NCBI RefSeq assembly: GCF_013348785.1
Contig: NZ_CP054691.1
Span: forward strand, 1-64,000
Reading direction: 5' to 3'
Source: Gordonia sp. X0973
Lineage (GTDB): Bacteria; Actinomycetota; Actinomycetes; Mycobacteriales; Mycobacteriaceae
DNA length: 64,000 nt
Under the pieces are notes generated by a model. The model was given only the letters and a program-made list of their open reading frames with translations, was not told the origin of the DNA and searched no databases. The position numbers were made by a program, and so were the translations under genes. Positions 60,123 through 64,000 of the stretch are shown piece after piece (the first letter of the stretch is position 1; every line of letters begins with the position of its first letter).

Positions 60123-60794
60123 CTACCGGCGAAGGCTGCGGGTCAGCCACCCGGAGAGCTTCGGTTCGAGGCCGAGCAGGTCGGGATCGTCGGTGTCGAG
60201 GCGGTCCGAGGCGAGTTGTCGTACCGCGTAGACGGCGCCGAGGAAGACTTCGAGGCCCAGGTCGGGGTCGAGTGAATCGTCGTCGGCGGCGAGTTTGAGG
60301 TGTTCGGCGCGCAGCACCGTCGCGATGGCGGTCAGCGCGGTGCGCCTGCGCTCCCGGGCAACCGGTCCCGCGGCGTCGAATTCGAGTTGGAACGCCCGCG
60401 CGACGACCAGGTCGCGCTGCAGCGCGCCGAGGTAGGCGCCGAGGACGACAGGCAGGTCGGTGCTGACGTCGGCGGCGGCGAGCCGTGCGGTCATCTCGGT
60501 GACGAGGACTTCGATGAAGCGTTGGTAGGCCGCGTCCGCGCAGGCCGCCAGGTCGCCGTAGCAGTCGTAGAAGGCCGAGCGCGACATTCCGCTGCGGCCG
60601 ACCACGTCGCCGACGCCGACGGCGTGGACGCCACGGGCCGCGACCAGCTCGGTGTAGGCGATCATCAGCCGCTCGGCCTGGATCGCCCGGACCTCCTCGC
60701 GGCTGAGTCCGTGCGGGCCGCGCGGTAATCGTCGCGGGACGGTGAAGAAGGCGCCGTCGGTGATCGTCGCGATCGCGTCTGAGGGTTCGGACAT
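60123..60794 (-). CDS. TetR-family transcriptional regulator
   Basis: DNA-binding repressor, 223 aa. ATG at 60794 is the start for the complete protein (MSEPSDAIATI), the upstream frame is not expected. N-terminal helix-turn-helix (HAVGVGDVVGRSGMSRSAFYDCYGD) and a ligand-binding domain of unknown effector. Divergent from the peptidase/lipase pair, 86 bp apart, with a palindrome between them. Confidence 0.9.
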   Translation of the reverse strand: MSEPSDAIATITDGAFFTVPRRLPRGPHGLSREEVRAIQAERLMIAYTELVAARGVHAVGVGDVVGRSGMSRSAFYDCYGDLAACADAAYQRFIEVLVTEMTARLAAADVSTDLPVVLGAYLGALQRDLVVARAFQLEFDAAGPVARERRRTALTAIATVLRAEHLKLAADDDSLDPDLGLEVFLGAVYAVRQLASDRLDTDDPDLLGLEPKLSGWLTRSLRR

Positions 60795-60817
60795 GCGTCC
60801 TCCTCGCGGATTCGATA

Positions 60818-60841
60818 GTAAAGTACGCTCCCGTACGTTAC
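60818..60841. promoter_or_regulatory. TetR operator palindrome
   Basis: A 24-bp inverted repeat, GTAA-A-GTACG, 4-bp centre CTCC, CGTAC-G-TTAC, mismatched only at the two single bases. It lies between the divergent TetR and M28 peptidase genes and is a likely operator for both. Confidence 0.75.
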
Positions 60842-60880
60842 CTTGTCGGAGTGCTGAGGATGAGCAAAGAGGTGTGCGAC

Positions 60881-62374
60881 GTGAATCGGACCAGGGGACG
60901 GTCGGCAGCGGCGGTCGTCGTCGGTGTGGTGGGGGCGCTGCTGGCAGGCGGGTTGGCCGGGGTCGCGCCCAGCGCCCATGCGGCACCGTTGTCGTCGCCG
61001 GCGATCATGTCGACGGTCACCGACCTCGTCGGGATGGCGCCGCGCGCGACCGGATCGCCGGGCGGGCGCCGAGCCGCCGACTACGTGCAGAACCGGTTCC
61101 GTGCGGCCGGCCTGGACCGCGTCTACACCGAGCAGACCACCTCCTACGACTGGACCGCGAACGATCACCGGCTCTCCGTCGGCGGGCAGCGGGTCGACGC
61201 CTTCCCGGTCTCCCACTCCTTCGTGCCGCGCGGTGCCGGCGTCAACAGCACCGGGCCGGGTGGGCTCGACGCGCCCGTCGTCGACATCGGCTCCGGCAAG
61301 GTCGACGGACGGGACGTGCGCGGCAAGATCGTCCTGTTCGACCTCGCCTTCTACCTGCCGACGGCCGGATTGCTGCCGCTGGCCGAGTACATCAACGACC
61401 CCGACGGGACGCGCTTCGACGCCGAACTCATGCTGACCGCGAACCCGTACCTGACGTCGTTGGAGTCCACCGTCCGCGCGATCCAGCGGGCCGGCGCGGT
61501 CGGCTTCGTCGGCGTGCTGCGCGACTACTTCAACTCGAACCGCTACCACAACGAGCTGTACCGCAAGGTCGCCATGACCATCCCGGGCATGTGGGTCACC
61601 CGTGCCGACGGGGCGCGGCTGCGGCATCTGCTGGCCGGGAACGGGCACCGCGCGCGGATCGATCTCACCGTCGCTCGCCGTGCGGTCACCGCGCGCACGG
61701 TGATCGGCATCCTGGAGGGGCGCAGCCGCGACACCGTCATGGTCCAGTCGCATCACGACTCGATCGGACCGGGGGCGGTGGAGGATGCGACGGGGACCTC
61801 GGAGGTGATCGCCCTGGCCGATCACTACGGCCGGGAGGCGCGGGTCCGCAAGCGTGAGAAGACGCTGATGTTCATCACCTTCGACACCCACTTCACCGGG
61901 TATCAGGCACATCAGGCCTTCGTCGACAAATACCTCACCAGACGGGCGACACCCTGGCGGATCGTCGCCAACACGACGATCGAACACGTCGGCAAATATG
62001 CGCGCAAGACCAGCTCCGGGCGACTGGTCACGACCTCGCTGCCGGAGCCCAAGGGATTGTTCGAGAACGTCAGCCTGCCGCTCAAGGCCCAGGTCGCGAC
62101 GGCGCTGTCCCGACGCAATGTGCGGGCGACGACGATGCTCAACGCCACCCCGTTCCGCCTCGCCAAGGTGGGGATCCCGACCGATGCCTCCTTCGTGTTG
62201 TTGGCCGGGGTGCCGATCGTCAGCTTCATCGCAGGTCCGCTCTACATGTACGACGACGCCGACACCGTCGACAAGGTCGACCGCACGCAGCTGGTGCCGG
62301 TGGCCCGGTTCTTCATCGACGTGCTGGATCGCCTCGACTCGACGCCCAGTGCCGCGATCGGGTTGCAGCCATGA
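60881..62374 (+). CDS. Secreted M28-family peptidase-like protein
   Basis: Zinc-dependent M28 (aminopeptidase) family protein, 497 aa. GTG at 60881 is chosen because AAAGAGG lies 8 bp before it and the signal peptide then begins MNRTRGRSAAA, likely cut after PSAHA at residue 34; an ATG at 60860 is possible. The domain order is a PA-like insert (GKIVLFDLAFY) and an M28 core with QSHHDSIGPGAVEDATGTSEV. The bridging-metal segment is VEDATGT rather than the common NDNGSGT. Overlaps the lipase gene by 4 bp (ATGA). Confidence 0.85.
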   Translation: MNRTRGRSAAAVVVGVVGALLAGGLAGVAPSAHAAPLSSPAIMSTVTDLVGMAPRATGSPGGRRAADYVQNRFRAAGLDRVYTEQTTSYDWTANDHRLSVGGQRVDAFPVSHSFVPRGAGVNSTGPGGLDAPVVDIGSGKVDGRDVRGKIVLFDLAFYLPTAGLLPLAEYINDPDGTRFDAELMLTANPYLTSLESTVRAIQRAGAVGFVGVLRDYFNSNRYHNELYRKVAMTIPGMWVTRADGARLRHLLAGNGHRARIDLTVARRAVTARTVIGILEGRSRDTVMVQSHHDSIGPGAVEDATGTSEVIALADHYGREARVRKREKTLMFITFDTHFTGYQAHQAFVDKYLTRRATPWRIVANTTIEHVGKYARKTSSGRLVTTSLPEPKGLFENVSLPLKAQVATALSRRNVRATTMLNATPFRLAKVGIPTDASFVLLAGVPIVSFIAGPLYMYDDADTVDKVDRTQLVPVARFFIDVLDRLDSTPSAAIGLQP

Positions 62375-63573
62375 GGCCGCTGCGCGCGGTATGCGCCGCC
62401 GCGGCGCTGGCCGTGGCCGCCCCGCTCCTCTCCCTCGCCGGCACCGGACCGGTTGTCGCGCAACCGGATTCGACGGCGGGCGCGACGGCGGGTGCGGCGG
62501 AGTTGACGCCGACGCACAATCCGCTCGTCGCACTGCCGGCGTCCGGGGCGGCGTATCTGATCCGCTACCGCTCGACGACGGTGCGCGGCGAACCCGTCAC
62601 CCTCACCGGATCGTTGCTGCTGCCGCGTCGCCGACCGCCCGCCGGTGGGTGGCCGCTCGCCGTGTGGAACCACATGACCACCGGCGGCGCGGACAAGTGC
62701 GCGCCGTCGACGGCCAAGCGCGGCAGCACCGCGCTGGCCGACATGACGTCGGGCGACGGGATCGTGGCGGCGTTGCTGCGCGACGGGTACGCCGTGGTCC
62801 GACCGGACTACGAGGGGATCGGCAGTCCAGGACCCCATCCCTATCTGATCGGGTCGTCGTTGGCGCGCTCGGTGATCGGCGCGGCCCGGGCCGTGGTGGC
62901 GGCGGAGCCCCGCATCGGGCGTGAGGTCGTGCTCGCGGGGCACTCCGAAGGAGCCGTCGCCGCACTGTTCGCCGCCGCGGCCCCGCGTGCCAACTGGGGG
63001 GACCTGCGGGTTCGCGCGGTCGTGGGGGTGACACCGCCGACGCGGATGGCCGACATCGTCACCGGCGTCGCGAAGGTCCCGGTGGCCGCCGGGCGCACCA
63101 CCGGTGAACTCGTCGGCCTGGCCGCGCTGCTGGTCTCCGGGGCGACGACGGTGGACCCGGACTTCGGTCGATTGATCGCCGACGGCGGGTTGAGTGCGCG
63201 GGCCAATAAGTTGATGCCCGCCGTCGAGCGTGTCTGCTACCGCGACCTGGCGTCGCCGTCGCTGTTCGGCGCGCTCGCCCCGGCCGAACTGCTCGGTCTG
63301 CGCGGCGGGGCCGCCCTGGCGCGACTGTCCGCCATCGCCGGGCGCAACGACGTCGCGCACCTGCGTCTGCCACCGGGGGTCGCGGTGCGCTTCGACGCGG
63401 GGCTGACCGATGCCGTGGCACCGGCGCCGTTGGTCGCCGAGCTCGCCCAGCACTATCGGGAGCGGGGTGTGCCGGTCACCCTCGCCCTGCACGCGGGCGG
63501 ACATGCACAGGTACCTCGTCGCCCGGAGACTGCGCCGCAGATCGTCGAGTGGTTGCGCGGTCGGGTCCGCTGA
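62371..63573 (+). CDS. Secretory lipase (LIP family)
   Basis: Secreted lipase of 400 aa with an N-terminal signal peptide (AVCAAAALAVAAPLLSLAG). Nucleophile elbow AGHSEGA; typical WNHMTTGGADKCAPS and YRDLASPS segments of the secretory-lipase (LIP/PF03583) family; late Asp and His near TDAVAP and GGHAQV. Coupled to the peptidase and controlled from the same operator region. Substrate unknown. Confidence 0.88.
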   Translation: MRPLRAVCAAAALAVAAPLLSLAGTGPVVAQPDSTAGATAGAAELTPTHNPLVALPASGAAYLIRYRSTTVRGEPVTLTGSLLLPRRRPPAGGWPLAVWNHMTTGGADKCAPSTAKRGSTALADMTSGDGIVAALLRDGYAVVRPDYEGIGSPGPHPYLIGSSLARSVIGAARAVVAAEPRIGREVVLAGHSEGAVAALFAAAAPRANWGDLRVRAVVGVTPPTRMADIVTGVAKVPVAAGRTTGELVGLAALLVSGATTVDPDFGRLIADGGLSARANKLMPAVERVCYRDLASPSLFGALAPAELLGLRGGAALARLSAIAGRNDVAHLRLPPGVAVRFDAGLTDAVAPAPLVAELAQHYRERGVPVTLALHAGGHAQVPRRPETAPQIVEWLRGRVR

Positions 63574-63580
63574 GTAGGGG

Positions 63581-63618
63581 CTGCCCACTCGGTGTGCTTG
63601 GGGTGCCCAGTCGGCGGG
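63581..63618. repeat. Third copy of the GTGCCCACTCGGCG repeat
   Basis: CTGCCCACTCGGTG (63581-63594) and GGGTGCCCAGTCGGCGGG (63601-63618) repeat the words of the clusters at 46.3 and 48.3 kb with a few changes. It lies in the gap after the lipase gene. This shows the elements are dispersed, not unique to the island. Confidence 0.7.
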
Positions 63619-63622
63619 AGGG

Positions 63623-63841
63623 TCAGGGGCGCGGGGCGCGGACGATCGCGCTGTGCTGGGTGAACTCCACGACGTCGCCGTCGACCAGCTGGCGGCCCCG
63701 GCGCGTCTCGACATCCCCGTTCACGCGGACCAGCCCGTCGCCGATCACGGCTTTCGCATCGGACCCGGAATCGATCAGATTCGCGAGTTTCAGGAACTGC
63801 CCGAGGCGGATCGAGTCGGTATCAATGGGGACTTCGTCCAT
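63623..63841 (-). CDS. S4 RNA-binding domain protein
   Basis: Small RNA-binding protein of 72 aa, YaaA/RlbA-like. The S4 signature LGQFLKLANLIDSGSDAKAVIGDGLVRVNG followed by RRGRQLVDGDVVEF fills almost the whole protein. ATG at 63841. Likely a ribosome- or rRNA-associated factor. Confidence 0.88.
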   Translation of the reverse strand: MDEVPIDTDSIRLGQFLKLANLIDSGSDAKAVIGDGLVRVNGDVETRRGRQLVDGDVVEFTQHSAIVRAPRP

Positions 63842-63924
63842 TTCGCCAGTCTAAGTCCCCCTCGTGGACCGCTGATTCGGTGCCATCGGATTGATCCGTC
63901 GGTGCGCGGTACTACCGTGGACGG

Positions 63925-64000
63925 GTGACCGCGACCATGCCGACCTCCCGGTCTCTCACCGCAGAGCAGGGTTCGACGACGAGCCGGGTGCGCCGCCGCC
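63925..64000 (+). CDS. 5' end of a gene cut by the window
   Basis: GTG at 63925 opens an ORF without stop to the last base (MTATMPTSRSLTAEQG...). Only 25 codons are visible and the function cannot be read. An ATG at 63937 is an alternative start. Confidence 0.4.
   Translation, partial: MTATMPTSRSLTAEQGSTTSRVRRR

Overview
The window is high-GC actinobacterial DNA opening exactly at the dnaA start codon. The order dnaA-dnaN-recF-dciA-gyrB-gyrA-DUF3566 gene-tRNA-Ile-tRNA-Ala-ppiA-PH-domain gene-crgA-pabA-pknB-pknA-pbpA-rodA-pstP-fhaB-fhaA-tRNA-Leu is the replication-origin neighbourhood of the order Mycobacteriales. The rest (a class III PHA synthase locus, many secreted hydrolases, no PE/PPE genes, a GyrA with Thr at the quinolone position) suggests a Gordonia-like genus rather than Mycobacterium; the genus is an inference, the order is firm.

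Layout. 1-10.8 kb: replication initiation and DNA topology genes, with oriC (DnaA-box cluster, AT-rich stretch, an 18-bp perfect palindrome) between dnaA and dnaN. 10.8-17.4 kb: two tRNAs, a secreted CocE/NonD hydrolase, a DUF4190 protein, a 47-aa membrane peptide at the position of CwsA, ppiA, a rhomboid protease, an unrecognised 49-aa Cys-rich peptide with its own RBS and terminator, a PH-domain gene preceded by a second DnaA-box-like cluster, crgA and pabA. 17.4-27.1 kb: the Ser/Thr kinase-phosphatase and cell-elongation operon on the minus strand, almost all translationally coupled, then tRNA-Leu. 27.2-31.7 kb: a UvrA-like ABC ATPase and an Abi-alpha (DUF4393)/DUF445 pair. 31.8-35.4 kb: a PHA-synthase operon with a very small putative partner, a GNAT enzyme, an alpha/beta hydrolase and a YciI-like protein. 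35.4-39.2 kb: an SDR, two lipoproteins and a DUF2157/GDYXXLXY membrane module. 39.2-46.3 kb: sugar MFS transporter + nagA, an MHS transporter, a SulP/STAS permease and an ATP-dependent DNA ligase.

46.3-48.5 kb is the clearest accessory region: a visibly AT-richer island with an orphan TNT-type (NAD+ glycohydrolase) toxin tip and a downstream candidate immunity gene of unrecognised family, bracketed by two inverted clusters of short dispersed repeats; a third small repeat copy lies at 63.6 kb. I consider this toxin/immunity cassette and its repeat brackets the most interesting thing in the window.

48.5-64 kb: lemA and a DUF2207 partner, a DUF937 protein, a hormone-sensitive-lipase-type hydrolase, gltB-gltD (with a possible short leader ORF and RNA structures), a bestrophin-like protein, a TetR regulator divergent from a secreted M28 peptidase/lipase pair, an S4 RNA-binding protein and the first codons of a gene running out of the window. 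No rRNA genes, CRISPR arrays, transposases or phage genes were seen. All positions, alignments and pairings were judged by eye without database searches.
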